This document shows, one piece after another, positions 29,578 through 38,702 of a DNA stretch of 64,000 nt. The notes beneath the pieces are model-generated. The model was not told where the DNA came from and did not search any database. It saw only the letters and a program-made list of their open reading frames with translations. The position numbers and the translations under genes are program-made. This stretch comes from Candidatus Phyllobacterium onerii. Lineage in GTDB: Bacteria; Pseudomonadota; Alphaproteobacteria; Rhizobiales; Rhizobiaceae. Location of the stretch: assembly GCF_028331445.1 (NCBI RefSeq), contig NZ_JAQMHX010000003.1, positions 372,001 through 436,000 of the forward strand, given 5' to 3'. Position 1 is the stretch's first letter. Every line of letters starts with the position of its first letter.

Positions 29578-30126
29578 ATGACCAATGTCGAAGAAGTGAA
29601 AAAAGGCCTGTGGGATACCGAACGAAAGCTGCTTCACCATTTAAGGGCAATTAGACGGCGGGATCGCGACATCAAACCCGCTGACCTCGAAAATCAGCTT
29701 ACACGCGGACAAAAGATCGCCGACAGAGTTGCCGCAACGATGGGATCCTGGTCATTCATCATCATCCAGACGACAATCCTGTTTTTCTGGATTGTGCTCA
29801 ACGTCACCGCCTATGTGCGGGAATGGGACCCTTATCCCTTCATCCTTCTCAACCTGGCCCTGTCGTTCCAGGCCGCTTACGCCGCGCCGTTCATCATGAT
29901 GAGCCAGAACCGCCAGCAGGATATCGATCGGAAGGAAGCGGAGAACGACTACCGCATCAACATCAAAGCAGAGCTCGAAATCGAATTGCTGCATGAAAAG
30001 ATCGAACTTCTTCACCAGAAGATCGACCAGATGCGGGAAAAGGAAGTGGTGACCCTCACGGAGGCAGTCGAGGAACTCGCAACACAGAAGCAACCGCCCG
30101 AAGAGGCCGGTGACACTTCCAAATAA
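29578..30126 (+). CDS. DUF1003 membrane protein
   Basis: A 182-aa protein with DUF1003 features: a charged N-terminus, RVAATMGSWSFIIIQTTILF in helix 1, a second helix LILNLALSFQAAYAAPFIMM-like, the QNRQQDIDRKEAENDY block, and a C-terminal coiled coil (ELLHEKIELLHQKIDQMREK). Function unknown. Its stop codon abuts an sRNA on the other strand. Confidence 0.9.
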   Translation: MTNVEEVKKGLWDTERKLLHHLRAIRRRDRDIKPADLENQLTRGQKIADRVAATMGSWSFIIIQTTILFFWIVLNVTAYVREWDPYPFILLNLALSFQAAYAAPFIMMSQNRQQDIDRKEAENDYRINIKAELEIELLHEKIELLHQKIDQMREKEVVTLTEAVEELATQKQPPEEAGDTSK

Positions 30127-30235
30127 AAAGGACCGCTGCGGGAGGAGGTGCAGCGGTCCTGATTGTAAATGTACCGCGGGAGGAGGTGCAGTACATTCCA
30201 TGTTGGGGTATCTGGGAGGAGAAGAACCCAACACC
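30122..30235 (-). ncRNA. sRNA with three CCUCCUCCC-loop hairpins (CcsR/cuckoo-like)
   Basis: Three stem-loops in 105 bp. The stems are 30129-30139/30150-30160 (11 bp), 30168-30174/30191-30197 plus an inner GC pair step, and 30201-30207/30227-30233. On the minus strand the first two have the identical loop ACCTCCTCCC, and the third has CTCCTCCC. The last hairpin on this strand (30129-30160) is followed by TTTTTATTT, so it doubles as the terminator. Anti-Shine-Dalgarno CCUCCUCCC loops are the mark of alphaproteobacterial CcsR/cuckoo sRNAs. The 5' end and promoter are not resolved. The plus strand could fold alike but has no T run. Confidence 0.75.
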
Positions 30236-30482
30236 AATAAGTTAGCACCGCACAAAAATCTGGCAACTTACAAAAATGCATAATAGCTATGCAAATTGTC
30301 GCATTGACCAGATCGATGCCGACTCACCCGTAAGAACCGTACTATGTCGAATTTCGAATTTTGCGGCGTTAGCCAGCGACTGCCGCGAAAGGCGGCCTTG
30401 GGTCAACAGTTTTTGATACCTGCTGCTGCCAACCCTTTATGCTAGTGTTCACGCCCGGTCATGAATTCCATGGAGGATATTG

Positions 30483-30896
30483 ATGGACGCAAAATCAAAA
30501 CCCACCTGCCGTATTGTCAAACCCCACCACACCTATGGCGGCAAGCAGGGGCTCGACTATTTCGAAGGTATAGCGGCGGAGACGGTCGGATCCACAGGCA
30601 TCTGCATGCATCTTCTGACTATCCCACCCGGCGCGCGCGCCAAGGCGCATCTGCACGAGGCCCACGAAACGGCGATCTATATGCTGTCCGGCGAGGCGCA
30701 TACCTGGTACGGCGATCGACTGGAGGAGCATGTCGTGGTGCATGCCGGGGAGCTTTTCTACATTCCGGCCGGCGTTCCGCATCTGCCGGCCAATCTCAGC
30801 AGTACGCCTTGCACCGCGATCATCGCCCGCACCGACCCGAACGAGCAGGAAAGCGTTGTACTGCTGCCGGAACTGGATGCACTGGTGCCGGCTTAA
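30483..30896 (+). CDS. Cupin-domain protein
   Basis: A 137-aa single-domain cupin. Metal-binding motif 1 is seen as AHLHEAHETAIYMLSGEA (His, His, Glu) and motif 2 as GELFYIPAGVPHLP (final His). Possible roles are a small sugar-isomerase-like or dioxygenase-like enzyme, or a binding protein; nothing sets the substrate. GGAGG lies 6 nt before ATG 30483, making it a better start than the in-frame TTG at 30480. Confidence 0.85.
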   Translation: MDAKSKPTCRIVKPHHTYGGKQGLDYFEGIAAETVGSTGICMHLLTIPPGARAKAHLHEAHETAIYMLSGEAHTWYGDRLEEHVVVHAGELFYIPAGVPHLPANLSSTPCTAIIARTDPNEQESVVLLPELDALVPA

Positions 30897-30935
30897 GCCA
30901 GCTGCCTCAACGTTTTCCGAGGTGTTCTCGTGGTG

Positions 30936-31841
30936 TCAGGACACGGCCAGAATTTGGTCGATTGTCGCGTCGAATTTTTTTGCAATCTTCTTTGAAGCTT
31001 TTTCGTTCGGATGAAGTTCATCATGCCAATTGCCCTGGCAGCAATTTCTTGCATCGACAAGATGCACCTTTGCGGACGAATCCGCGACCCCCGCCAGCAA
31101 TTCATAAAATCTGTCGACGGAGTATTTCACGATCTCTTTGGCGATATCACTGTCCCAGGCGTATCCCAGCGCCTTGAACGGTTTGCCCAGCCATGGCCCG
31201 TTGTTGCGCGGATGCGCATAGTCGTACCCCTGCAGCAGGACATGGGTGTAGCCGCTTGACCAGACGTTGACGTTTTTCACCATCTGTCTGTATCCGGCTT
31301 TGAGCCCGTTCAAGATTTGTTTGAATTCGCTATCCTTGATGTAGTCACGCGGATCACTCGAGCCTCCGCCTTGAGAAAAGCGCTTGACGTACTTGGCCAA
31401 ACTCCCGCCTCCAAGAAAGTCATTGCCGCCACCTGAAAATATGAAAAACTGCCTTTGTCCCCCCGAAATCGGTTGTTTGTACTGGGGCGGATTTCTTGTA
31501 ATTTCCGCGAACGTGTCGCCAGGAAAACCAATATTAAGTGTGTCGTACTTTGCAGTATCTTTAGCGAGGGCATTAACAAAGGTCATTTCGTATCCCAACG
31601 CGCTTGACTCGGGCCAGAGGATGTTGATCCAAGAATCTCCCTCGGCAAGAATCTTTATCCTCCCTCCCACCGCCATTGTTGTTACGAGCTGCTCCGCAAG
31701 CGTTATGCGCCGCATTGTCCTAACGGCATCAGATGCCGAAACACCCTTCAGCGGCGTGATCTTGAACACGAGAGCATTTTTTGGATCTGGCTCCATCTTG
31801 AAAGCCGACTTGAAATCAAGATGAGCGGCGGTTTTAGCCAT
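30936..31841 (-). CDS. SGNH/GDSL-like hydrolase
   Basis: A 301-aa protein with SGNH hydrolase blocks: block I GDSW (nucleophile Ser) in LAEGDSWINIL, an oxyanion Gly in NIGFPGDTF, block III GGGNDFLGGG, and block V WHDELHPNEKA with the catalytic Asp and His. The usual GDSL Leu is Trp here. No signal peptide is visible. The start at 31841 has GGGAGA upstream. AT-rich runs and odd codon use suggest acquired DNA. Substrate unknown (ester or acyl group). Confidence 0.82.
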   Translation of the reverse strand: MAKTAAHLDFKSAFKMEPDPKNALVFKITPLKGVSASDAVRTMRRITLAEQLVTTMAVGGRIKILAEGDSWINILWPESSALGYEMTFVNALAKDTAKYDTLNIGFPGDTFAEITRNPPQYKQPISGGQRQFFIFSGGGNDFLGGGSLAKYVKRFSQGGGSSDPRDYIKDSEFKQILNGLKAGYRQMVKNVNVWSSGYTHVLLQGYDYAHPRNNGPWLGKPFKALGYAWDSDIAKEIVKYSVDRFYELLAGVADSSAKVHLVDARNCCQGNWHDELHPNEKASKKIAKKFDATIDQILAVS

Positions 31842-32077
31842 GATAGTCTCCCAAAAGCTGGCGCACCAATGACAATCCGACGTAGACGATATGCCGTCAC
31901 GGAACATTCCGCCATAACCACAACGGAAATTTGAGTGAAGCAAAAGGCAAGCACGACGATATGTTTGAAGCTTGGACTTCAGTCTTTGGTCCGCGCCGAG
32001 CGTAATTCCCGCTTCGCGGCATCATGAAATGCCACATTTTCCTGACAATGTTCCTGCTGGAACAAGGTTGAGTGGCC

Positions 32078-32245
32078 ATGAAACGCAAGTCAAAATCCCC
32101 AAAGAGCCCCTTAGACAAACATACTGTGGAAGAGCTGGAATTTCAGGAGCGTCGGATTATCAAATACATGAAAGAGGGCATGACGCGCGAGGAAGCGGCA
32201 ATGCAAGCGCTGGCCGATTTGCGGGAGAAAATGGATCGGCGCTGA
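32078..32245 (+). CDS. Small charged protein (55 aa)
   Basis: A 55-codon ORF too short for routine calling. It starts MKRKSKSPKSPLDKHTVEEL and contains ERRIIKYMKEGMTREEAAMQ, which looks like a genuine helical protein with good codon use. The ribosome site is weak (AAGG, 10 nt upstream). Family not recognised. Confidence 0.5.
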   Translation: MKRKSKSPKSPLDKHTVEELEFQERRIIKYMKEGMTREEAAMQALADLREKMDRR

Positions 32246-32328
32246 ACCAACGTATGTTGTGACCGACTTGCTGAACCTATGTTAGGATGGCTTCCAACAA
32301 TCTTGGGCTTCCAATGTAGGAGCAAATG

Positions 32329-32601
32329 ATGAGAAAATCAGGAACAATCTTATTAACGTTGGCTTTAGGCACAATACTGGCGTCCGGCTCGGCAACCATA
32401 TCGATGGCGCACGGTAAAACTCATGGCGCTCACAAATACCACGTGCATCGCGTTGACGGCCTCTGGCGTGCGAATGGTTATTGGTACCCACAATTTAAAG
32501 ACTGCTATTTCCCGTACCGCTACGATTTTCCCGTCTATTGCGACGAATCCACTCAACGCTTTTCGAAGTGGGGACGGGGCACAAGGCCCATCAGAAAATA
32601 A
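32329..32601 (+). CDS. Small secreted His/Tyr-rich protein
   Basis: About 90 aa with a signal peptide (cleavage near SMA-HG) and a mature part rich in His, Tyr and Trp (HGAHKYHVHRVDGLWRANGY), with two cysteines (KDCYF, VYCDE). The His cluster just after the cleavage site might bind metal (inference). AGGAG is 6 nt before ATG 32329. Family not recognised. Confidence 0.65.
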   Translation: MRKSGTILLTLALGTILASGSATISMAHGKTHGAHKYHVHRVDGLWRANGYWYPQFKDCYFPYRYDFPVYCDESTQRFSKWGRGTRPIRK

Positions 32602-32672
32602 GGTAGAGCCGATTGGGTCGGCAGTTCATCGTCTTCGGATCGTACAAGTGTCACAAGATGAGATGAACTCGC

Positions 32673-32750
32673 CTACTGCAGTATCTCTTTGACGATGCTG
32701 CTGGCTTTGCTGAAATCCATCTGGCCGGCATATCGTTCCTTGAGCACGTT
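32673..32750 (-). pseudogene. Detached 78-bp copy of the 3' end of yqeY
   Basis: These 78 bp match 33679-33756 with one difference (T at 32682, G in the other copy), and encode the same last 25 residues and stop as YqeY (NVLKERYAGQMDFSK and on). The fragment begins at the SDR stop codon. The two copies are 1,006 bp apart and flank the SDR gene. Confidence 0.92.
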
Positions 32751-33462
32751 AGGCGATTTCAGGAGGATTGAAATAGACTGCATCCTTGCTAGACAGGCTA
32801 TTTTTGACCTGTTTGGTGAAGTCATCCACGAGCACTTCATCACTCTTCGTTTCGACACCGATCAACCCAGCTTCAGCCACCTCATTTGGATGGATTTTTT
32901 TCATCTCAAACCCATGGGTCATGTCGGTATCCATAAAACTGACGTGAACCCCGACAACCGCCGTTTTTTGACCTTTCAGTTCAATGCGCAAGGCATTGGT
33001 GAAGCTCCATGCCGCGGATTTTGAAGCGGAGTATGCAGCGAGCAGAGGGCGGGAGAACCATGCAGAATCGGACAAGACATTCACGATCGCACCACCGCCA
33101 TTCCTGGCGAGGATGGGTGCAAATGCCTGGGTGACGGCTATCATTCCATAAAAGTTGATTTCGAAAATTTCTCGCACGTCCGTGATCATTTGAGGATCAA
33201 GGACGCTGTTGGTCAGACGAGCTATACCCGCGTTGTTTATCAGCAACGTTGTATCCTCGCAGCGCTTTGCCGCCGCCGCTATCGAAGCGCTATCCGTGAC
33301 GTCGAGTTTGATCTGAATAATGTCTGGCGTATCGGTATCAGCCGGAGTGCGGACGCCAGCATAAACTTTCTTTGCGCCGAGCCTGAGCGCCTCCGTAGCG
33401 AAAGCCAAACCAAGACCACGGTTAGCCCCAGTTACAAAAACAACGGAATCTTTGATGCGCAT
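32749..33462 (-). CDS. Short-chain dehydrogenase/reductase
   Basis: A 237-aa SDR. It has the dinucleotide site TGANRGLGLA, NNAGIA, the catalytic Ser in VLSDSAWFSRP, and YSASKSA (Tyr, Lys). The substrate is unknown. Its TAA stop is formed at the junction with the duplicated yqeY fragment, so the native C-terminus may have been a little longer. The gene sits between two copies of the yqeY end and was probably inserted there. Confidence 0.88.
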   Translation of the reverse strand: MRIKDSVVFVTGANRGLGLAFATEALRLGAKKVYAGVRTPADTDTPDIIQIKLDVTDSASIAAAAKRCEDTTLLINNAGIARLTNSVLDPQMITDVREIFEINFYGMIAVTQAFAPILARNGGGAIVNVLSDSAWFSRPLLAAYSASKSAAWSFTNALRIELKGQKTAVVGVHVSFMDTDMTHGFEMKKIHPNEVAEAGLIGVETKSDEVLVDDFTKQVKNSLSSKDAVYFNPPEIA

Positions 33463-33678
33463 TTCTTGTCTCCCTGGCTTATAAAACTGAAGTCAGCACA
33501 TGGCGCGAAATCTGGTCATTTCATGCACATCTTCCGGCAACGGCAGGACGAACCCTGCAGACAAGAGGTGAGTGCTAGGGTTGGTTGGATGCCTGAAGGT
33601 GCGGGCCGTGATGCTGCTAGTTACCCGGTCTGAGCGGCATAGGCGGCACCATGGTCCCAGAAATGGCAAAGGGCAAGT

Positions 33679-34128
33679 CTACTGCAGGATCTCTTTGACG
33701 ATGCTGCTGGCTTTGCTGAAATCCATCTGGCCGGCATATCGTTCCTTGAGCACGTTCATGCTTTTGCCCATATCGCGCAGGCCGCTTGCACCGATCTCGT
33801 CGATAACCTGCCTGGCCGCATGGCGTATCTCCGCATCGCTCAACTGCTTCGGCATGAAGTCGCGAATGATCTCGATTTCCGCACGTTCCTGCGCGGCAAG
33901 TTCCGAACGATTGCCCTCTTCGTAAAGCTTGGCCGACTCTTCGCGCTGCTTGATCATCTTGGCAAGAATGGAGCTTATCTCGTCATTGGTTGCGGGCTCC
34001 TTGCCCGAACCCCGGTTGAGAATATCGCGATCCTTGATGGCGGACATGATCAGGCGCAGCGTCGGCACGCGGCGCTTGTCTTGTGCTTTGATGGCTGTGG
34101 TTAGTGCCGCTGCGATGGTATCGCGCAT
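33679..34128 (-). CDS. yqeY: GatB/YqeY-domain protein
   Basis: A 149-aa helical protein like the tail domain of GatB, starting MRDTIAAALTTAIKAQDKRR; possible role in tRNA-dependent amidation is not proven. Blocks LRLIMSAIKDRD and MIKQREESAKLYEEGNR are typical. Divergent from carA, as commonly seen in Rhizobiales. Its last 78 bp are duplicated at 32673. Confidence 0.93.
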   Translation of the reverse strand: MRDTIAAALTTAIKAQDKRRVPTLRLIMSAIKDRDILNRGSGKEPATNDEISSILAKMIKQREESAKLYEEGNRSELAAQERAEIEIIRDFMPKQLSDAEIRHAARQVIDEIGASGLRDMGKSMNVLKERYAGQMDFSKASSIVKEILQ

Positions 34129-34342
34129 ATCTGGAGCCTCCTGGTTGCGCGCACTTTATGGCTGGCCCGACACGAAAACAATCATCGTCCCATGCGGTTT
34201 GGCATGATTCCATGAAGAGTTCTTGTGTCGCAATTGACGTTGAGCGCGGCTTTGTTTATGGACTGGGTCTTAGCCAGACATTTTGTTGTTGCTGCGGTGG
34301 GGAGCCAAGTCACCACCGCGTTCAGCCATGTCATATGGAACG

Positions 34343-34369
34343 TTGGACGGCGTTTTTCAACGCCGCCAA
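34343..34369 (+). promoter_or_regulatory. Hairpin in the carA leader
   Basis: TTGG-AC-GGCGTT, loop TTTC, AACGCC-G-CCAA form a two-part stem ending 29 bp before the carA ATG. No T run follows, so it is not a plain terminator; it may modulate translation or RNA stability. Confidence 0.35.
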
Positions 34370-34398
34370 CGACGCAAGCCCGCGCTCAGGAGTGCCGC

Positions 34399-35643
34399 AT
34401 GACCACCAACACAACGACAGACGCCGGTACATCGTCAAAGACCGCGGGCTGGACTGAATTCAAGCCGACGGCATTGCTGGTTCTGGCCGATGGCACCGTC
34501 ATCGAAGGCAAGGGCCTTGGCGCGACCGGCATCTGCGAAGCGGAAGTCTGCTTCAACACCGCGCTTACCGGCTATGAGGAAATTCTCACCGATCCGTCCT
34601 ATGCCGGCCAGATCGTCACCTTCACCTTCCCCCATATAGGCAATGTCGGCACCAACAAGGAAGACATCGAGGATCTGACCCCGGCCAATCGTGCCGGTGC
34701 GGTTGGCGCGATCTTCAAGGCCGACATTACTGCGCCTTCGAGCTATCGCGCTGCCGATCACCTGGATCATTGGTTGAAAGCGCGCGGCGTTATTGCTCTG
34801 GCTGGCGTCGACACGCGTGCCCTGACGGTTCTCATCCGCGAGAAGGGCATGCCGAACGCAGTGATTGCCCATGATCCGGACGGCAAGTTCGATATCCCAG
34901 CGCTGAAAAAGCGCGCCGCGGCGTGGCATGGCCTGCTTGATCTCGACCTCGCCAAAGACGTTACCTCGGGGCAGAGTTCCGTTTGGACCGAGAAGCCATG
35001 GGTATGGAACGAAGGCTTTGACGAGCAAACAGCGCCGGAATTCCACGTAGTCGCCATCGACTATGGCATCAAGCGCAATATCCTGCGGCTCATCGCCGGT
35101 CTTGGTGCAAAAGTCACTATTCTCCCGGCTTCCGCAACCGCCGAAGACGTTCTGGCCCATAAACCGGATGGCATCTTCCTCTCCAATGGTCCAGGTGATC
35201 CGGCGGCGACCGGCAAATACGCCGTCCCCGCCATCAAGGAGCTTATCAAGACCGACATTCCGGTCTTCGGCATCTGCCTCGGTCACCAGATGCTGGCGCT
35301 CGCGCTTGGCGGCGATACCAAGAAGATGCACCAGGGCCATCACGGCGCCAACCATCCGGTGCGTGACGACACAACAGGCAAGGTCGAGATCGTTTCGATG
35401 AACCACGGTTTTGCCGTCGATGCAGAGTCCTTTCCGGATGGCGTCGAAGAAACCCATATCTCGTTGTTCGACGGCAGCAATTGCGGCCTGCGTGTTGTCG
35501 GTCGTCCGGTCTTTTCAGTGCAGCATCACCCCGAAGCGTCGCCCGGTCCGCAAGACTCGCACTATCTGTTCCGCCGGTTCTTCAACCTGATCCGGGAGAG
35601 CAAGGGCATGGAGACACTGCCCGAACGCGATCACGCCGCCTGA
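34399..35643 (+). CDS. carA: Carbamoyl-phosphate synthase small subunit
   Basis: A 414-aa glutamine amidotransferase subunit that feeds ammonia to CarB for carbamoyl phosphate in arginine and pyrimidine synthesis. The N-terminal domain has TALLVLADGTVIEGKG and NTALTGYEEILTDPSYAGQI. The class I GATase domain has the nucleophile Cys in FGICLGHQMLALALGG and the His-Glu in VQHHPEASPGPQD. The start is ATG 34399 with AGGAG upstream; the long upstream frame to 34225 lacks one. carB is 5.7 kb away, so the two are not an operon. Confidence 0.97.
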   Translation: MTTNTTTDAGTSSKTAGWTEFKPTALLVLADGTVIEGKGLGATGICEAEVCFNTALTGYEEILTDPSYAGQIVTFTFPHIGNVGTNKEDIEDLTPANRAGAVGAIFKADITAPSSYRAADHLDHWLKARGVIALAGVDTRALTVLIREKGMPNAVIAHDPDGKFDIPALKKRAAAWHGLLDLDLAKDVTSGQSSVWTEKPWVWNEGFDEQTAPEFHVVAIDYGIKRNILRLIAGLGAKVTILPASATAEDVLAHKPDGIFLSNGPGDPAATGKYAVPAIKELIKTDIPVFGICLGHQMLALALGGDTKKMHQGHHGANHPVRDDTTGKVEIVSMNHGFAVDAESFPDGVEETHISLFDGSNCGLRVVGRPVFSVQHHPEASPGPQDSHYLFRRFFNLIRESKGMETLPERDHAA

Positions 35644-36564
35644 TCAGGCGACGTCGTGGCCAGTACTTGCCTTTAATATTGCAAACCACTGCTGGCGATC
35701 GAGTTCGATATCCAGCGCAGATACCATCGCGGTCAGCCGCTCGACCTTGAGACTGCCAAGAACCGGGATCAGCCTCGCCGGATGGCGCAACAGCCATGCG
35801 ATGGCTATCGCAGATATGTCGGCTTCGCCGATTTCGTCTGCAACCGCTTTCAAAGCCTCACGCACGCGTTGTTCCTGCACCCCATCGCCCGTGAACAGAC
35901 TACCGCCACCCAGCGGAGACCAGATCATGGGCACATAGCGCAGGCGTTGTGCGTGATCGAGACTGCCGTCCGAAAGCGGCGCGGTATTCAGGACAGACAT
36001 CTCGATCTGGTTGGTAACCAAGGGAAAGGGCAATCGCGAAGCCAGCAGATCGAACTGCGAAGGCGAAAAATTGGAGACGCCGACTGCTCTCACCTTTCCT
36101 GCCTTGACGATAGCCTCAAGCGCTGCCGCTGTTGCATCGGCATACATCAGCGGATCGGGGCGATGAACAAGCAGTAGATCGATATAGTCCGTATGCAGGT
36201 TCTTCAAGGAACGATCCACGGACGCTTTGATATGTGCGGCACTGGTATCGTAATGCTTGATCCGGTTATCAGGCCGCGCATCCGACTTCAGCATGATATC
36301 GCATTTGGTGACCAGTTCGAACGCTTCGCGCTTGCCGCCCCAGCGCTTGAGAGCGGCGCCGAACGCTTCCTCAACACCGTAGTTCCCATAGATATCCGCG
36401 TGATCGAAACTCGTCATGCCGAGATCAATCGCCGCAGCGACAAGCCTTGCCACACTGTCCGCGTCGGGCTTTTCCGGTTCGTTCAGCAGGCGCCAGGCAC
36501 CTAGAACCAGCCGGGACAGGGAGAGACCGCGGGCATTGAGTGCAATACGCTTTTCATAGGACAT
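35644..36564 (-). CDS. Aldo/keto reductase (YdhF-like)
   Basis: A 306-aa NADPH-dependent reductase. Catalytic tetrad positions can be seen in FDHADIYGNYG (Asp, Tyr), VTKCDI (Lys) and LLLVHRPDP (His); GVSNFSPSQFD and GSLKVERL match the cofactor side. E. coli YdhF is the closest type I recall. GAGGTG precedes ATG 36564. It is convergent with carA (stops touch). Confidence 0.93.
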   Translation of the reverse strand: MSYEKRIALNARGLSLSRLVLGAWRLLNEPEKPDADSVARLVAAAIDLGMTSFDHADIYGNYGVEEAFGAALKRWGGKREAFELVTKCDIMLKSDARPDNRIKHYDTSAAHIKASVDRSLKNLHTDYIDLLLVHRPDPLMYADATAAALEAIVKAGKVRAVGVSNFSPSQFDLLASRLPFPLVTNQIEMSVLNTAPLSDGSLDHAQRLRYVPMIWSPLGGGSLFTGDGVQEQRVREALKAVADEIGEADISAIAIAWLLRHPARLIPVLGSLKVERLTAMVSALDIELDRQQWFAILKASTGHDVA

Positions 36565-36647
36565 GGAAAAATCACCTCGGTTGGAATAATCATTGCCTCG
36601 ATCAGTTTCGTGTGACGCACGGAACGTAGAAATGAGGAGTATCGACC

Positions 36648-37121
36648 ATGTCGGAACAGCGCCCGCCCCTACCTCCATTCATGCACGAAACCGCGGTGCA
36701 AAAAGTTCGTGGTGCCGAGGACGGTTGGAACAGCCGCAACCCCGAGCGCGTATCGCTGGCATATACGATCGACAGCTATTGGCGCAATCGTGCAGAGTTT
36801 GTCGAGGGGCGGGAGGCAATCGTGACTTTCCTCACGCGCAAGTGGAATTGTGAACTCGATTACCGGCTGATCAAGGAGCTTTGGGCATTCACCGACAATC
36901 GAATCGCAGTTCGTTTCGCCTATGAATACCACGATGATTCCGGCAATTGGTTTCGCGCCTACGGCAATGAAAACTGGGAATTCGACGAAAACGGCCTCAT
37001 GCAAAAGCGGTTTGCTTGCATCAACGACCTCCCGATCAAGGAATCCGAACGCAAGTTTCACTGGGATCGGTCTGGACCACGTCCAGCCGATCATCCCGGT
37101 CTGTCAGACTTGGGACTATAA
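36648..37121 (+). CDS. DUF1348/NTF2-like protein
   Basis: A 157-aa NTF2-fold protein of the DUF1348 type ([52 protein letters not shown]). Function is unknown; some relatives are annotated as SnoaL-like. It is divergent from the aldo/keto reductase gene by 83 bp, which hints at shared control. Confidence 0.9.
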   Translation: MSEQRPPLPPFMHETAVQKVRGAEDGWNSRNPERVSLAYTIDSYWRNRAEFVEGREAIVTFLTRKWNCELDYRLIKELWAFTDNRIAVRFAYEYHDDSGNWFRAYGNENWEFDENGLMQKRFACINDLPIKESERKFHWDRSGPRPADHPGLSDLGL

Positions 37122-37127
37122 AGCCTC

Positions 37128-38399
37128 TTATCCGGCCTCGTTCTGGGCCAGCGCACCCGGAACGAGAACCTCGTCTTTGGCCAGCGATGGCTTTTCGATG
37201 CGCAGCACGAAAACAATCAGGCCGATCAGCACGAAAATCCCGCCGAGCACATAGGGCGCGCCGCTAAAGGTGATGGATGCACCCGGCGCTGTGAAGATCG
37301 CGAATATCTGCGTGAAGATCAGCGGGCCAATAATATTCGTGATGCTGAACAGGCTGGTCATCGCCCCCTGCAGCTCGCCCTGCTCCGATGCGGGCACTTT
37401 GGCGGAGGCAATACTGCGCATCGCCGGATCAGCTATGCCTTCAAGGCAGGTCGCAACGATCACCACATAGACCAGCCATCCCTGCCAGGCGCTGGCATAC
37501 CCGAAGAAACCGAGCGCGGCAAAGGCGAGGCCGATGACGGCCGTGCGCCATTCACCATATCTCGACACGATGCGAGGCAAGACAAGCCCCATTACGATTG
37601 CCGCACAGAGGCCGTAGATGCCAAGTGATATGCCGATATCGCTCTCGCTCCAGCCATAGCGGTAGCTGCCCACATAGGCCCATACCGCCGGATACGACAT
37701 GTGTCCGAGAGTCAGCATGAAGAAAACGAGCCCGAGCCACAGAATGCCTGTGTGATTGCGCATCTGCTTCAGGGCGCCGAGCGGATTGGACCGTCTCCAT
37801 TCGAATTTCCGGCGATCTTTCACGGCAAGTGTTTCGGGCAAAAGGAAATAAGCGGCGATAAAATTCAGAAACGAGATCAGCGCCGCCCCGTAAAACGGTA
37901 TGCGTGGGCCAAACTCGCCAAGGAAGCCGCCAATGATCGGCCCAAGAATAAAACCAACGCCGAATGCAATGCCAAGCAGGCCGAAATTCTTGGCGCGGTT
38001 TTCGTCCGTGCTGACATCGGCGATATAAGCGGAGGCCGTGGAGTAACTGCCGCCGCTGATACCTGAAAGGATTCGGCCAATCAGCAGGATGGCGAAGTTT
38101 GGTGCAAGCGCGCAAATCAGGTTGTCCAATGCGAAGGTAATAACCGACGTCAGCAATATTGGCCTGCGGCCGAAACGATCACTGAGATTCCCAATCAGCG
38201 GCGCAAAAACAAACTGCATTCCGGCATAGGCGAAAAGCAGCCACCCGCCGTAAATTGCTGCATTCCCCACATCCGTGCCGGTGAGTTCCTCAAGATATTC
38301 CGGCAGGACTGGCACTATGATGCCAATGCCGATGATATCCAGCAGCAGGATCATGAAGACGAGCGTCAGGCCGCGTTTGGCCAGGATGGGGTCAATCAT
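37128..38399 (-). CDS. TetA-type MFS transporter
   Basis: A 423-aa 12-helix major facilitator. It has the motif [17 protein letters not shown] between helices 2 and 3, the motif C-like [20 protein letters not shown] in helix 5 typical of drug/H+ antiporters, and [20 protein letters not shown]. It belongs to the TCR/Tet family by sequence style, but tetracycline as substrate is not shown. The 3' end is 6 bp from the DUF1348 stop. Confidence 0.9.
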   Translation of the reverse strand: MIDPILAKRGLTLVFMILLLDIIGIGIIVPVLPEYLEELTGTDVGNAAIYGGWLLFAYAGMQFVFAPLIGNLSDRFGRRPILLTSVITFALDNLICALAPNFAILLIGRILSGISGGSYSTASAYIADVSTDENRAKNFGLLGIAFGVGFILGPIIGGFLGEFGPRIPFYGAALISFLNFIAAYFLLPETLAVKDRRKFEWRRSNPLGALKQMRNHTGILWLGLVFFMLTLGHMSYPAVWAYVGSYRYGWSESDIGISLGIYGLCAAIVMGLVLPRIVSRYGEWRTAVIGLAFAALGFFGYASAWQGWLVYVVIVATCLEGIADPAMRSIASAKVPASEQGELQGAMTSLFSITNIIGPLIFTQIFAIFTAPGASITFSGAPYVLGGIFVLIGLIVFVLRIEKPSLAKDEVLVPGALAQNEAG

Positions 38400-38580
38400 C
38401 GGAAAACTCGCAACTGGCGTTTATGTCCGCGATTGCGCGGAAAATCGTTGTATTGCATTCGAGGGCGCGAAACAATACGTGAACATGATCAGGAAATCCG
38501 CCATTCCGCCACCAGAAAGTGCTTTTTAGGCAAAATCCTCCTGACAAACCCTGTCAAACTATCCGCGATCAGAGGTTGAG

Positions 38581-38702
38581 GATTCAGGTCAGGCCGCGCC
38601 GAAAATGGTGGCTTTCGAGAACCGAGCGGCGGAGCGTATATAAAGTACGTGAGCACCGGAAGCGGAGAAAGACGCCTTTTGCAGGCAGGCCTGACCTGAA
38701 TC
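38581..38702. repeat. 122-bp intergenic element with 15-bp terminal inverted repeats
   Basis: GATTCAGGTCAGGCC (38581-38595) and GGCCTGACCTGAATC (38688-38702) are perfect inverted repeats. The inside is GC-rich with short internal palindromes (GCGTATATAAAGTACG). The right end touches the stop codon of the lrp gene. It looks like a rhizobial intergenic mosaic element. The 180 bp before it (38400-38580) has no gene and may be part of a longer repeat. Confidence 0.7.
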
